Shown here: positions 52,036 to 60,856 of the stretch, piece by piece
Numbering within the stretch: the first letter of the stretch is position 1
Layout of the letters: each line of letters opens with the position of its first letter
The notes under the pieces: model-generated
The model's input: the letters and a program-made list of their open reading frames with translations, nothing else
Told to the model about the DNA's origin: nothing
Databases searched by the model: none
Position numbers and translations under genes: made by a program
Source of the DNA: Streptomyces sp. NBC_00568
Lineage (GTDB): Bacteria > Actinomycetota > Actinomycetes > Streptomycetales > Streptomycetaceae
Length of the DNA: 64,000 bases
Direction: 5' to 3'
NCBI RefSeq assembly: GCF_026341855.1
Contig: NZ_JAPENW010000001.1
Location: forward strand, 5,571,001 to 5,635,000

Positions 52036-53253
52036 TCAGTGGGCGGTGTCGTCCTCGTGCATGTCTGCGGCCTCGACCTCTTCACGGGTGACGCCCAGCA
52101 GATACAGGACCGTGTCGAGGAACGGGAAGTTCACCGCGGTGTGCGCGGCCTGCCGCACCACCGGCTTGGCGTTGAACGCGACCCCGAGGCCGGCGGCGTT
52201 GAGCATGTCGAGGTCGTTGGCGCCGTCGCCGATCGCCACGGTCTGGGCCAGCGGCACCCCGGCCTCGGCGGCGAAGCGGCGCAGCAGCCGCGCTTTGCCC
52301 GCCCGGTCCACGATCTCCCCGGTGACCCGGCCGGTCAGCTTCCCGTCGACGATCTCCAGCGTGTTGGCCTGGGCGAAGTCGAGCCCGAGCCGCTCCTTCA
52401 GATCGTCGGTCACCTGGGTGAACCCGCCGGAGACGACGCCGACTTGGAAGCCGAGCCGCTTCAGCGTACGAATCAGTGTGCGTGCGCCCGGCGTGAGCCG
52501 CACTTCCTCACGCACCTTCTGCACCACCGACGCGTCCAGCCCCTCGAGGAGCGCGACCCGCGCGTGCAGGGACTGCTCGAAGTCCAGCTCACCCCGCATC
52601 GCGGCCGCGGTGACCCCGGCGACCTCGTCCTCGCACCCGGCGTGCGCGGCGAAGAGCTCGATCACCTCGTCCTGGATGAGCGTGGAGTCCACGTCCATCA
52701 CGACAAGACGCTGGGCCCGTCGGTGCAGGCCCGCCGCCACCACGGCGATGTCCACACCGAGTGCCGCGGCCTCGGTCACCAGCGCGGTGCGCAGTGCCTC
52801 GGTCTCGGTACCGGACACGGCGAACTCGACGGCCGTCACCGGGTACTTGGCCAGCCGGAAGATACGGTCGATGTTGCCGCCGGTCTTCGTGATCCGCGCG
52901 GCGATGGCGGCCGTCGACTCCGCGGTGAGGGGGTGCCCGAGCACCGTGACGAGCGAACGTCCCGATCCGCGGGGACGGTTGTCGCCGAGGCCGGAGATGA
53001 TCTCCGCCTGCATCTTCATCGATTCCGCCCAGCTGTGGACGGTGGCCCGCAGATCGCCCTCGAGGCCGGCGGGCGGCTCGGTCACGAGCGCGCACAGCAC
53101 GATCCGGCCGCGGGTGACGACCTGCTCGATGTCGACGACGTCGACTGACCAGGCGGCGAGGGTGTCGAAGAGTCCGGCGGTGATGCCCGGCCGGTCCTTG
53201 CCGAAGATCTTGACAAGAAGAGTGGGCACATCAGGGGTCTGCGAAGCGCTCAT
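52036..53253 (-). CDS. serB: phosphoserine phosphatase SerB with N-terminal ACT domains
   Basis: A 405-residue enzyme that makes serine from phosphoserine. The N-terminal half has two ACT-like regions (LLVKIFGKDRPGITAGLFD, and SLVTVLGHPLTAESTAAIAA), typical of actinobacterial SerB and likely to sense an amino acid. The HAD domain has VMDVDSTLIQDE (nucleophile Asp), GVVSGGFTQ and GDGANDLDML. The ATG at 53253 has GGGAG upstream. I recall it as SCO1808 in S. coelicolor. The region upstream is the large gene-free stretch. Confidence 0.95.
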   Translation of the reverse strand: MSASQTPDVPTLLVKIFGKDRPGITAGLFDTLAAWSVDVVDIEQVVTRGRIVLCALVTEPPAGLEGDLRATVHSWAESMKMQAEIISGLGDNRPRGSGRSLVTVLGHPLTAESTAAIAARITKTGGNIDRIFRLAKYPVTAVEFAVSGTETEALRTALVTEAAALGVDIAVVAAGLHRRAQRLVVMDVDSTLIQDEVIELFAAHAGCEDEVAGVTAAAMRGELDFEQSLHARVALLEGLDASVVQKVREEVRLTPGARTLIRTLKRLGFQVGVVSGGFTQVTDDLKERLGLDFAQANTLEIVDGKLTGRVTGEIVDRAGKARLLRRFAAEAGVPLAQTVAIGDGANDLDMLNAAGLGVAFNAKPVVRQAAHTAVNFPFLDTVLYLLGVTREEVEAADMHEDDTAH

Positions 53254-53402
53254 GGTGCTCCCACCGTATCCGGCACCCAGTGCCGCCCGCCCGCCCGGTC
53301 CGCCTAGCGGACACAGAACACTGGGTGACACCCAAACGGCACACCGATGACAATTTGCCGCTCCCCTTCACGGGTCGCGCCCCCAACCCCCACAACCCCC
53401 CT

Positions 53403-53520
53403 CCCGGAGCCTCCCGACCCCGACTCCCGGAGCCTCTCGAACCCGAACCCGGAGCCTCCCGAACCTCGGGTCCCGGAGCGTCCCGGACCCCTGAACCCGG
53501 GGTCTCCAGACCCCCGAACC
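53403..53520. repeat. degenerate 22-25-bp minisatellite upstream of serB
   Basis: CCCGGAGCCTCCCGA-like units recur at 53403, 53426, 53448, 53472 and 53497, with changing spacer sequence. Confidence 0.7.
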
Positions 53521-53563
53521 CCACACCTTCTTTCGCCCCCTCCGCCCCTACCCTTCCCGTCCC

Positions 53564-53615
53564 TGGGGCTCCGCCCCAGACCCCGCTCCTCAATCGCCGG
53601 AGGGGCTGGAACTTC
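53564..53615. repeat. putative dispersed Streptomyces intergenic repeat
   Basis: TGGGGCTCCGCCCCAGACCC followed by a CTCAATCGCCGGAGGGGCTG stretch. I recall this string, with small variations, from many Streptomyces intergenic regions. It includes a GGGGC/GCCCC hairpin. Confirmation needs a genome count. Confidence 0.55.
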
Positions 53616-53760
53616 CCGGGGCTGGAAAGGGAAAACGCGCCCGCAGCCGAAAAGTGCACCGGTGGGGCGCCCCCCCCAGCCCCACGCACCCGCAGTGGAC
53701 AGCGAGCCGAAGGTGCCGCACCCAAGCCCACGGATCACCCGCGGCCGTCCACGCACGGGA

Positions 53761-53877
53761 GGGGCCGTGCCGGTACATCCCTATGTCCGTCGCTTACGTT
53801 CGGATCGAGCAGCGGTTCGCACAGATAGCCCACGTCTGATCCAGCGGCGACGGACTGGGATGTACCGGCACGGCCCC
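53761..53877. repeat. 117-bp near-perfect palindrome
   Basis: The 21-bp arms 53761-53781 and 53857-53877 are perfect inverted repeats (GGGGCCGTGCCGGTACATCC... against its complement). Inside them GTCCGTCGC (53785-53793) and GCGACGGAC (53847-53855) are also complementary, giving a 30-bp stem with a 3x1 internal loop. The 53-base apical part contains a further GGATC/GATCC pairing. No target-site duplication is obvious. Confidence 0.9.
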
Positions 53878-53978
53878 GACCCACCCACCGGCCCGCAGGC
53901 ACCCCGGCAGGCGCCCGCCCGCGAGGCTCAGCGCGAGCGAACCCCCACCCGTACGCGTACCCGCCACGAGGCGAACCC

Positions 53979-55856
53979 TCAACGCCGAGGCCCGCGTGGC
54001 GGAGGCGGTGGCCCCTCGTCCGGCGAGGGCGGAACAGGCGGCGGGGGAGGAGGCGGCGGAGGCCCGTCCTGCCTCCGCTTCGGCGGGGGCCCGACCGGCC
54101 CCACCACCGTGGGCGCCCCGTACACATCACCGGGCGCCCGGGAACCCCCCGGCGCCGGCCTCCGGTCCTCCGGCTCCCGCAACTCGTCCGGCACCCTCAG
54201 ATACGGATTGGTGTCCGGGTTGGGCGCCCGATACGACCGCCGGGGCCGATACGGCCCAGCACTCCCATCGACCCCAGCCCCAGCCCCCGTACCCGCCCCC
54301 GCATCCGCCCTCAAGCCCACCCCAGTACCCGCACCCGCACCCACACCCGCACCGGAACCCGAACCAACCCCCGCAAGCCCCCCAACCCCTCCGAGCCCCC
54401 CACCCCCCAAGTCACCCCGTGCCAACTCAGCCGCCCTCCGCCCCGCAGCCCCACTCGCACAAGCCAGCAACGCCCCCACCGCCCCGGCCCCCGCCCCCCA
54501 CACGGCACCGAGCAGCAACGCCACCCCCGGCCGGCCGTGCAACTCGATCCCCGCCCCGAACGCGTCGAAGCCGAGTACGGACAGAGAAGCGTCCACCGAC
54601 ACCTCCGTCAGCCACGCGAGGAGCGGCAACGCCAGCGCCGTCACGACCCCGAGACGCAGTGCGCAGCGCCCCGCGAACCGCAGCGCACTGTCGCCCCGTA
54701 CATCTGAGGCACCCGGTGCTCCCGCAACGGTGGCACCCCCGGCCCGTACAAATGGCGTACGCGCCGCCGTCAGGACGCCCGCGTACAGCATCATCAGCGC
54801 GGCAGCGACCCCCAATAGCCATACCCGCCCGTCGAGTTCGGCGAGCCGCCCGAGCGTGACGGGCCGGTCGGTGCCGGCGGCCAGCAGCTTGTCGAGGGGG
54901 TCGGGCAGCAGCTCGGCGAGCTCGCCCGTCGCCTTGCCGTCCCAGGGGACGAAGAGCCCGACGGGAATGCCCAGCCACACACCGTTGGGTGCACCGAGCA
55001 GCGCCGCTCCCGCGATCCGCTTCGGATGGTCGTCCCCGATCGCCGCGTACGCCGCCGCCGCGAGCCCCGCCAGGACCGCGACCAGCAGGACTGCGACGAG
55101 CGAGGAGACGGCCGGCCGCACCGCGCGGTGCACGGCGTCCCAGCCGCGGGGCAGCGGTGTACGCCGGGAGGCCAGCAGAGCGATCAGCAGGACCCCGGCG
55201 GCCCACGCGGCCCCGCCGAGCAGCGTCGGCGCGGTGTCCACGGAGAAGCCCACGGCCGCCTTCGCGTCCACCAGGTCACCGATCTTGTCGGGCAGCAGAC
55301 CGCCCAGATCCCCGAGCCCGCCCGGGAGTTTGTCCGTGATGTCCCCGAGCCCGCCGCCACCCCCCGTGGCCTTGTCGAGCCCGAGCTCCCCGCCGTCGAT
55401 CGTGATGACGTCGTGGCCGGCCCAGGCGAGCCCGCCCAGTGTCGCCACGAAGAGGACGATCACCGATCCGGCCCGCGCCAGGAGTTCGGAGGGTGTGATG
55501 ACAACTCCGGCTCCGCGCAAGGACCGCAGGAAGAACCACGACATCAGCAGCGCGCCGACCAGCCCGACGCCCAGTGGCGTGATCTGGATGGCGGTGTGCG
55601 CCTCCGCTCCCTTCAGGCCGAAGGCCGAGACATCGCCGGACGGCGTCACCGCACCGCCTGCCCCAAGGGCCACCACCGCCGCGGTCATCGGGCCGAGCGA
55701 GGCCGTCGCATCGGCCCCGAGCAGATGCAGCCCGAGCGCGGCGGTGCCCGCCATGCCGATCAACGCCCAGCTCACGGAGGCGATCGCGGACAGCAGGACA
55801 TCCCCCCACGGCACCCTTTTGGTGCTCCCGCCGTGCTGTGTCGTTCCGATGCTCAT
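53979..55856 (-). CDS. streptophobe family membrane protein
   Basis: A 625-residue membrane protein with many spans (about nine, for example LLSAIASVSWALIGMAGTAAL and SLVAVLLVAVLAGLAAAAY), and a long proline- and glycine-rich C-terminal tail after about residue 450, ending PPPPPRGPRR. I recall this as the streptophobe family of Streptomyces, function unknown. The ATG at 55856 follows GGGGGG. It is divergent from the FHA-ABC transporter gene, so the two may be related in function; that is inference. Confidence 0.85.
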   Translation of the reverse strand: MSIGTTQHGGSTKRVPWGDVLLSAIASVSWALIGMAGTAALGLHLLGADATASLGPMTAAVVALGAGGAVTPSGDVSAFGLKGAEAHTAIQITPLGVGLVGALLMSWFFLRSLRGAGVVITPSELLARAGSVIVLFVATLGGLAWAGHDVITIDGGELGLDKATGGGGGLGDITDKLPGGLGDLGGLLPDKIGDLVDAKAAVGFSVDTAPTLLGGAAWAAGVLLIALLASRRTPLPRGWDAVHRAVRPAVSSLVAVLLVAVLAGLAAAAYAAIGDDHPKRIAGAALLGAPNGVWLGIPVGLFVPWDGKATGELAELLPDPLDKLLAAGTDRPVTLGRLAELDGRVWLLGVAAALMMLYAGVLTAARTPFVRAGGATVAGAPGASDVRGDSALRFAGRCALRLGVVTALALPLLAWLTEVSVDASLSVLGFDAFGAGIELHGRPGVALLLGAVWGAGAGAVGALLACASGAAGRRAAELARGDLGGGGLGGVGGLAGVGSGSGAGVGAGAGTGVGLRADAGAGTGAGAGVDGSAGPYRPRRSYRAPNPDTNPYLRVPDELREPEDRRPAPGGSRAPGDVYGAPTVVGPVGPPPKRRQDGPPPPPPPPPVPPSPDEGPPPPPRGPRR

Positions 55857-56045
55857 CGCAAGACCCCCCGATCCGCGCAGCGGCGATCCCCGCGTATGTC
55901 CTCCTCGCGTGGGATTACCACTCTCCGGGCCGGTTTCACCCCCGTCAACGGAAACGGGCAACTCGCCCGTACCCATCCTTCACATGGCCCGACTTTCGGT
56001 CAGGGGGCCTCTACTGAAATAGTTCCCCACGATGTTCGACATCCC

Positions 56046-56051
56046 TAGACT
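56046..56051 (+). promoter_or_regulatory. candidate -10 box of the FHA-ABC gene
   Basis: TAGACT, with TTCCCC 17 bases upstream as a weak -35. It is 44 bases before the GTG. Confidence 0.4.
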
Positions 56052-56094
56052 CCCTGCGATGGGGTAACTCGGGGGACAACTCAGTGGGGCTGGA

Positions 56095-58587
56095 GTGCCG
56101 GAACTCGTACTGGAATTGAATGGACGGACCTGGACGCTCGACGCGGCCAGGCCCTACGCCCTCGGACGTGATCCGCAGGGAGACATCGTGCTCGAGGACG
56201 CCAGGGTCTCCTGGCGTCACGCCACGATCAGCTGGAACGGCCGTAGTTGGGTCATCGACGACCACGGGAGCACCAACGGCACGTTCGTGCAGGGGCAGCG
56301 GATCCACCAGATGGAGATCGGCCCCGGTTCGGCCGTGCACCTCGGCAACGCGACTGACGGACCGCGCCTGAGCCTGTCCGGCGCGGCGGCCTCGGTGGCG
56401 CAGCCGCAGCAGCAGCCGTACGCGGCTCAGGGCGCCGGCCCCGGCTGGGCTCAGCAGCCGACGCCGCAGTCACCGGAGCAGGCCCGGCAGCCGCAGCAGG
56501 CGGGGAGCATCCCGCAGCAGCAGGGACCCGGTGGTGGCGCGGGGGCGCCGCCGGTCTACGGCGACCGCAGCCCGACGACCTTCCACCAGTTCTCGCTCGG
56601 GCGTGTGATGCGCATCGGCCGTGCGCTGGAGAACGAACTGGTGGTCTCCGACCTCCAGGTCTCCCGCAATCACGCCGAGTTCCACGCGACGCCGGACGGC
56701 CGCTTCGAGATCCGCGACCTCGGCTCGCACAACGGCACGTACGTCAACGGTATGCCGATCGCCAAGGGCGGCTCCGCGCTGCTCGGCCCGAACGACATCG
56801 TCGGCGTCGGTCACTCGACGTTCCGTCTGGTCGGCGACCGTCTCGAGGAGTTCGTCGACACCGGTGAGGTCTCCTTCTCGGCCCGCCATCTGACGGTCAC
56901 CGTCGACGGCGGCAAGCAGATCCTGAAGGACGTCTCCTTCGGCGTACCCGAGAAGTCGCTCGTCGCGGTCATCGGCCCGTCGGGTTCCGGCAAGTCGACG
57001 CTCCTGAAGGCGCTGACGGGCTACCGCCCCGCCAACCAGGGCGATGTCCTCTACGACAACCGGAACCTGTACAAGCAGTTCGCCGAGCTGCGTCAGCGCA
57101 TCGGTCTGGTCCCGCAGGACGACATCCTGCACAAGGAGCTGACCGTCAAGAAGGCCCTCAAGTACGCGGCCAAGCTGCGCTTCCCCGCGGACACCACGGT
57201 CCAGGAGCGCGAGGCCCGGATCGACGAGGTGCTGCGCGAGCTGAAGCTGGACATCCACAAGGAGAAGAAGGTCACCTCCCTCTCCGGTGGCCAGCGCAAG
57301 CGTGTCTCGGTCGCCCTGGAGCTGCTCACCAAGCCGTCGCTGATCTTCCTGGACGAGCCGACCTCCGGTCTCGACCCGGGCATGGACCGCGATGTCATGC
57401 AGTTGCTGCGCGGCCTCGCCGACGACGGCCGTACGGTCCTCGTCGTCACGCACTCGGTGGCCGAGCTGGCGATCTGCGACAAGCTCCTCGTGATGGCGCC
57501 GGGCGGCGCCGTCGCCTACTTCGGTCCGCCGGAGGAGGCGCTGAACTTCTTCGGCTACGAGACCTGGGCCGACGTCTTCTCCGCGTTCGAGAACTACCGC
57601 GACTACGACTGGGCGGGCCGCTGGAAGGGCTCGCAGCACTACCAGATGTACGCCGCGGACATCGACGCGGTGGCTCCGCAGTCGACGCAGATGCCGCCCG
57701 CGCAGGCGATGAAGCCGCCGAAGCCGCAGAGCTGGGGCTCCCAGCTGATGACGCTGATCCGCCGCTACGTCTCGGTGATCGCGTCGGACAAGGGCTTCCT
57801 GGCGCTGACGGTGATCCTGCCGGCGGTCCTGGGCTCGGTCAGCCTGCTCATCGACAGCGGCAAGACGCTGCTGGTGAACGACAAGGTGCTGCCGAACGGA
57901 GCCCATGTCGCGAACGGCACGGCCACGACCGTGCTCCTGATCCTCGCGGTGGGCGCGTGCTTCGCGGGCGCGGCCAACTCGGTCCGTGAGCTGATCAAGG
58001 AACGGGTGATCTACGAGCGGGAGCGGGCGACGGGCCTGTCGCGCTCGGCGTACCTGATGTCCAAGGTGATCGTCCTCGGTGTGATCACCGTGCTGCAGGG
58101 CGCTCTGGTCGCTGCCATCGGCTTCGGCAGCCGCGAGGTCCCGGCCGAAGGCCTGATCCTCAAGAGCCTGCCCAAGGTCGAGCTCGCCCTGCCGATCATG
58201 GCTCTCGGCTTCGTGTCGATGATGTTCGGACTGATCATCTCTTCGCTGGTGAAGACCGCGGAGAAGACCATGCCGCTCCTGGTCATGTTCGCGATCGTCC
58301 AGGTCGTCTTCACCGGCTGCCTGTTCATCCTGAACGGCACACTCGGTGTGAACCAGTTCTCGTACCTGATGCCGGCCCGCTGGGCGGTGGCCGCCTCGGG
58401 CGCCACGCTGGACCTGAACAACATCTTCCCGAACCAGGACGACCCGACGAGCACGGACCCGCTGTGGGACCACACGGCCGGGGCCTGGACGATCGACATG
58501 ATCGCCCTGATCGCCCTCGGTGTGATCTGCGGCTTCTTCGTGGCCCGCTTCCTGCGCCGCCACGAGCCCGAGGTCATGCGCAAGTAG
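56095..58587 (+). CDS. FHA domain-containing ABC transporter (ATPase-permease fusion, Rv1747-like)
   Basis: An 830-residue protein with two N-terminal FHA domains: about residues 1-95 (YALGRDPQGDIVLED, VSWRHATI, STNGTFVQG) and 160-260 (MRIGRALENELVVSD, VSRNHAEF, SHNGTYVNG). A glutamine- and proline-rich linker joins them. The ABC domain (about 280-510) has GPSGSGKST, SLSGGQRKRVSVALEL and IFLDEPTSGLD. The rest is an ABC-2 type permease with six spans. FHA domains bind phosphothreonine, so a Ser/Thr kinase probably controls it, as PknF does with Rv1747 in M. tuberculosis. The cargo is unknown. It ends in a strong terminator. Confidence 0.95.
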   Translation: MPELVLELNGRTWTLDAARPYALGRDPQGDIVLEDARVSWRHATISWNGRSWVIDDHGSTNGTFVQGQRIHQMEIGPGSAVHLGNATDGPRLSLSGAAASVAQPQQQPYAAQGAGPGWAQQPTPQSPEQARQPQQAGSIPQQQGPGGGAGAPPVYGDRSPTTFHQFSLGRVMRIGRALENELVVSDLQVSRNHAEFHATPDGRFEIRDLGSHNGTYVNGMPIAKGGSALLGPNDIVGVGHSTFRLVGDRLEEFVDTGEVSFSARHLTVTVDGGKQILKDVSFGVPEKSLVAVIGPSGSGKSTLLKALTGYRPANQGDVLYDNRNLYKQFAELRQRIGLVPQDDILHKELTVKKALKYAAKLRFPADTTVQEREARIDEVLRELKLDIHKEKKVTSLSGGQRKRVSVALELLTKPSLIFLDEPTSGLDPGMDRDVMQLLRGLADDGRTVLVVTHSVAELAICDKLLVMAPGGAVAYFGPPEEALNFFGYETWADVFSAFENYRDYDWAGRWKGSQHYQMYAADIDAVAPQSTQMPPAQAMKPPKPQSWGSQLMTLIRRYVSVIASDKGFLALTVILPAVLGSVSLLIDSGKTLLVNDKVLPNGAHVANGTATTVLLILAVGACFAGAANSVRELIKERVIYERERATGLSRSAYLMSKVIVLGVITVLQGALVAAIGFGSREVPAEGLILKSLPKVELALPIMALGFVSMMFGLIISSLVKTAEKTMPLLVMFAIVQVVFTGCLFILNGTLGVNQFSYLMPARWAVAASGATLDLNNIFPNQDDPTSTDPLWDHTAGAWTIDMIALIALGVICGFFVARFLRRHEPEVMRK

Positions 58588-58605
58588 ACGCCCGGGAACG
58601 ACGCG

Positions 58606-58636
58606 AGGGCGGCACCCCTGACCGGGGTGCCGCCCT
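58606..58636. terminator. perfect 13-bp terminator
   Basis: AGGGCGGCACCCC, loop TGACC, and the exact complement, between convergent stops at 58587 and 58669. Confidence 0.9.
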
Positions 58637-58668
58637 TCGGCGTCTGTGGGGAACTCCGCGCTGAGTCC

Positions 58669-59436
58669 TCAGTACGCGCTGTTCACGTTGTCCATGGAAC
58701 CGTACTTGTCGGCGGCGTAGTTGCAGGCGGCGGTGATGTTGGCGACCGGGTCGTAGATGTTCCACGAGGTACCGGCCACGTGGTACGCCTTGAACGTCGG
58801 CGGGATGACCTGGAGCAGGCCCTTCGACGGGATGCCGTTGATGGCGTTGATGTCCCAGTCGTTGATGGCCAGCGGGTTGCCCGAGGACTCACGCATGATG
58901 TTCTTGTGCAGCCCCTGGTAGGTGCCGGGGATGCCCTTCGACTTCATGATGTCGAGGGACTCGCGGATCCAGCCGTCGAGGTTGTTGGCGTACGTCTTCG
59001 CGGCGACCGTCTCGATGTTGATGCGCTGCGTCGAGCGGCTCGCGGCAGCGGCCTTGGCACGCGACGCGGCGGCCTTCTTCTTCGCGGCGGCCTGGGCGGC
59101 GGCCTTCTTCTTCGCGGCCGCGGCGTCTGCGGCCTTCTTCTTCGCGGCGGCCGTGGCGTCGGCCGCGGCCTTCTTCTTCGCCGCGATCGCCTGGGCCTTC
59201 AGGTCGGCGCCGGCCAGCTGGTCGGTGACGCTGGCCTTGACGTCCTTGATCTGCTGCTCGCTGTAGGCGACCTTCGCCGCGGAGACGGCGGCGTCGTCCG
59301 TGGTGGTCTGGGAGTTGCCCGGTACCAGGGAGAACGCGAGGGCGGCGGCACCGAGGGTGGCCACACCGGCGATCGAGAGCTTGTGAAGCTTGGTCAGCTT
59401 CGGAGTATGTCCAGGAGTGGTGATGTTCTTGGGCAT
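58669..59436 (-). CDS. secreted lytic transglycosylase (SLT domain)
   Basis: A 255-residue protein with a signal region (about residues 18-42, LSIAGVATLGAAALAFSLVP), a lysine- and alanine-rich spacer of about 60 residues, and a C-terminal SLT domain. The catalytic glutamate is in NIMRESSGNPLAINDWD and SKGLLQVIPPTFKAYH is family-typical. It should cut peptidoglycan. The Lys/Ala spacer resembles histone-H1-like sequence and might bind wall polymers. The ATG at 59436 follows GAGGTCT. The upstream leader has a perfect hairpin. Confidence 0.92.
   Translation of the reverse strand: MPKNITTPGHTPKLTKLHKLSIAGVATLGAAALAFSLVPGNSQTTTDDAAVSAAKVAYSEQQIKDVKASVTDQLAGADLKAQAIAAKKKAAADATAAAKKKAADAAAAKKKAAAQAAAKKKAAASRAKAAAASRSTQRINIETVAAKTYANNLDGWIRESLDIMKSKGIPGTYQGLHKNIMRESSGNPLAINDWDINAINGIPSKGLLQVIPPTFKAYHVAGTSWNIYDPVANITAACNYAADKYGSMDNVNSAY
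59071..59185. repeat. 30-bp repeats coding the Lys/Ala spacer
   Basis: GGCCTTCTTCTTCGC recurs at 59071, 59101, 59131 and 59167 (spacings 30, 30, 36), all in frame, coding AAAKKK-type units. Confidence 0.8.
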
Positions 59437-59728
59437 GACTGATAGACCTCTTCGAATAGCGCGGAGGTCGCTCTTCGTCCCGGCGGGGGACAGTGTGTTT
59501 CCGGAACAAACGCCGCGGGGCGAACCCCGCGGCGCTGAGCGACAACGCAATTCTTAGCGGCCGCAAAATGCTGTGGCAAAGGTGTGACCTACGAAGCCGG
59601 GTAGTGGACGCGGAAGGGGCAAATCGGGGCAGACTGGCACGTCTTCCCTGCTCACCTTGTCCCTTTTATCTCCTATGCTCCTTCGTACGTGACCTGGACC
59701 CTATGCGCGGGCTCACACGGGCCCCACG
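59437..59728. other. leader and promoter region of the transglycosylase gene
   Basis: 292 bases without a gene. On the minus strand it carries a perfect 10-bp hairpin CGCCGCGGGG-TTCG-CCCCGCGGCG (59511-59534), about 75 bases upstream of the start, and a less GC-rich stretch near 59650. It may include a regulatory leader; it did not match the c-di-AMP riboswitch pattern I know. Confidence 0.55.
59511..59534 (-). promoter_or_regulatory. UUCG-capped hairpin in the leader of the transglycosylase gene
   Basis: A perfect 10-bp stem CGCCGCGGGG closed by TTCG on the transcribed (minus) strand. It could stabilise the leader or act in attenuation. Confidence 0.45.
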
Positions 59729-60856
59729 TCATTCTGACCAGCAGTTGCGAGAGCAATGCTCAGAGTGAGGGTCCTCCTCCGGGAGGATGAGGTGCACGTC
59801 CCCGAACTCGTGCCAGAGGTAGCGCAAGCGCAGTGCCTCCTCGTATCCGCGGTCGATCGCCGCCCCTCCGGCGATCGCCTCCAGCATCAGCAGATGCGAG
59901 GCCTCCGGCTCGTGCAGCCCGGTCAGCAGCCCGTCGACCGCCCGCACTCCGCGCTCCGGGGTCACCACGAGACCGGTCCAGCCCCTCGCCGCCCGGACCA
60001 GCCCGTCGGACCCGGTCGCGGATTCCACGGCCCGCACGGCTGTCGTACCGACCGCGACGATCCGGCCGCCGCCGGCCCGCGCCGCGTTGATCAGCCGGGC
60101 CGACGCCTCCGGCACCTCGTACCGCTCCGGATACGGCGGCTCGTGCGCCTCCGCCGACGCGACACCCGTGTGCAGCGTGATCGGCGCGAACTGCACACCC
60201 CGGCTCACCAGCTCCGCCACCAGGCGCGCGGTGAAGGGGCGCGCCGCGCTCGGCATCTCCGCGCTCCCCGCGCCGTCGTCCGACGGCAGCGCGAACACCG
60301 TCCGGTACACGGACAGCGGCTGGTCCCGGTCCGTATAGGAGTAGCGAATGGGCCGCCCGTACCGCCGCAGCAGCCCCAGCACGTCCGCGTCCGGCACCCG
60401 CCCCCACCACAGGCGCGGACTGCGGGCGCTCAGCGGCTCCTCCAGGAGGAGGCGTACGCCCCCGGGCAGGCGCACCACTGTCCCCGCGGGCCCGCCCGCA
60501 CGCGCACGCGTGGTCCCCGTCCCGTCGGGATCCCGCAGCTCGACCGCCCACCGCCCGTCATCGCCACGCGTGGAGAAGTGCACCACCACGCGCGCGCGGC
60601 CGATCCGCCCGTCCACGGCCGCCGCCAGGGTGGCCGAGGTGTTGACGATCAGCAGATCCCCGGCCCTCAGCAGCCGCGGCAGCTCCGCGAACGCGTGATG
60701 CGACACCTCGGTACCGCGCGACACCAGCAGCCGTACGGAATCCCGGTCGCGACCGGGACCGCGCTGCTCGGCGGGCACCCGCGCCGACAGCTCCTCCGGA
60801 ACCGTTCCCCATTCCCGGCCGCGCCCGACCGGAGGAACCCCCATCGCCGTCGTCAT
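59729..60856 (-). CDS. divergent QueA-like protein (S-adenosylmethionine:tRNA ribosyltransferase-isomerase family)
   Basis: A 375-residue protein matching QueA by order and shape (RLLVSRGTEVSHHAFAELPRLLRAGDLL, in part; WWGRVPDADVLGLLRRYGRPIRY; ARLINAARAGGGRIVAVGTTAVRAVES). The conserved QueA motif NDTRVIPARL is replaced by NTSATLAAAV, and the HVGAGTFRPV motif by HTGVASAEAHEPP. It is therefore probably a paralogue whose reaction differs from queuosine formation. The ATG at 60856 has GGAGGGG upstream and overlaps the SDR stop (ATGA). The product may still use SAM as ribosyl donor. Confidence 0.85.
   Translation of the reverse strand: MTTAMGVPPVGRGREWGTVPEELSARVPAEQRGPGRDRDSVRLLVSRGTEVSHHAFAELPRLLRAGDLLIVNTSATLAAAVDGRIGRARVVVHFSTRGDDGRWAVELRDPDGTGTTRARAGGPAGTVVRLPGGVRLLLEEPLSARSPRLWWGRVPDADVLGLLRRYGRPIRYSYTDRDQPLSVYRTVFALPSDDGAGSAEMPSAARPFTARLVAELVSRGVQFAPITLHTGVASAEAHEPPYPERYEVPEASARLINAARAGGGRIVAVGTTAVRAVESATGSDGLVRAARGWTGLVVTPERGVRAVDGLLTGLHEPEASHLLMLEAIAGGAAIDRGYEEALRLRYLWHEFGDVHLILPEEDPHSEHCSRNCWSE

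Larger units (their letters stand above)
53254..53978. other. large gene-free region with repeats, a dispersed element and a 117-bp palindrome
   Basis: About 725 bases between serB and the streptophobe gene. Open reading frames here are proline- or glycine-rich and have no family likeness. From left to right: the serB promoter; a 23-bp minisatellite (53403-53520); a common-looking Streptomyces repeat (53564-53615); the palindrome (53761-53877). Confidence 0.65.

Noticed and set aside
53280..53828. Proline-rich 182-codon frame upstream of serB
   Set aside because: The composition comes from tandem repeats and there is no ribosome binding site or known domain.
53761..53877. Simple transcription terminator for the streptophobe gene
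   Set aside because: The 30-bp stem, 53-base loop and 100-base distance from the stop go well beyond the other terminators seen here, so it is reported as a separate element, although termination is not excluded.
59437..59728. c-di-AMP (ydaO) riboswitch before the transglycosylase gene
   Set aside because: Such riboswitches do control Streptomyces wall hydrolases, but the conserved core I know (GGGGGACCC, then GAATCC and CCGAATCCG segments) is not found on the minus strand.
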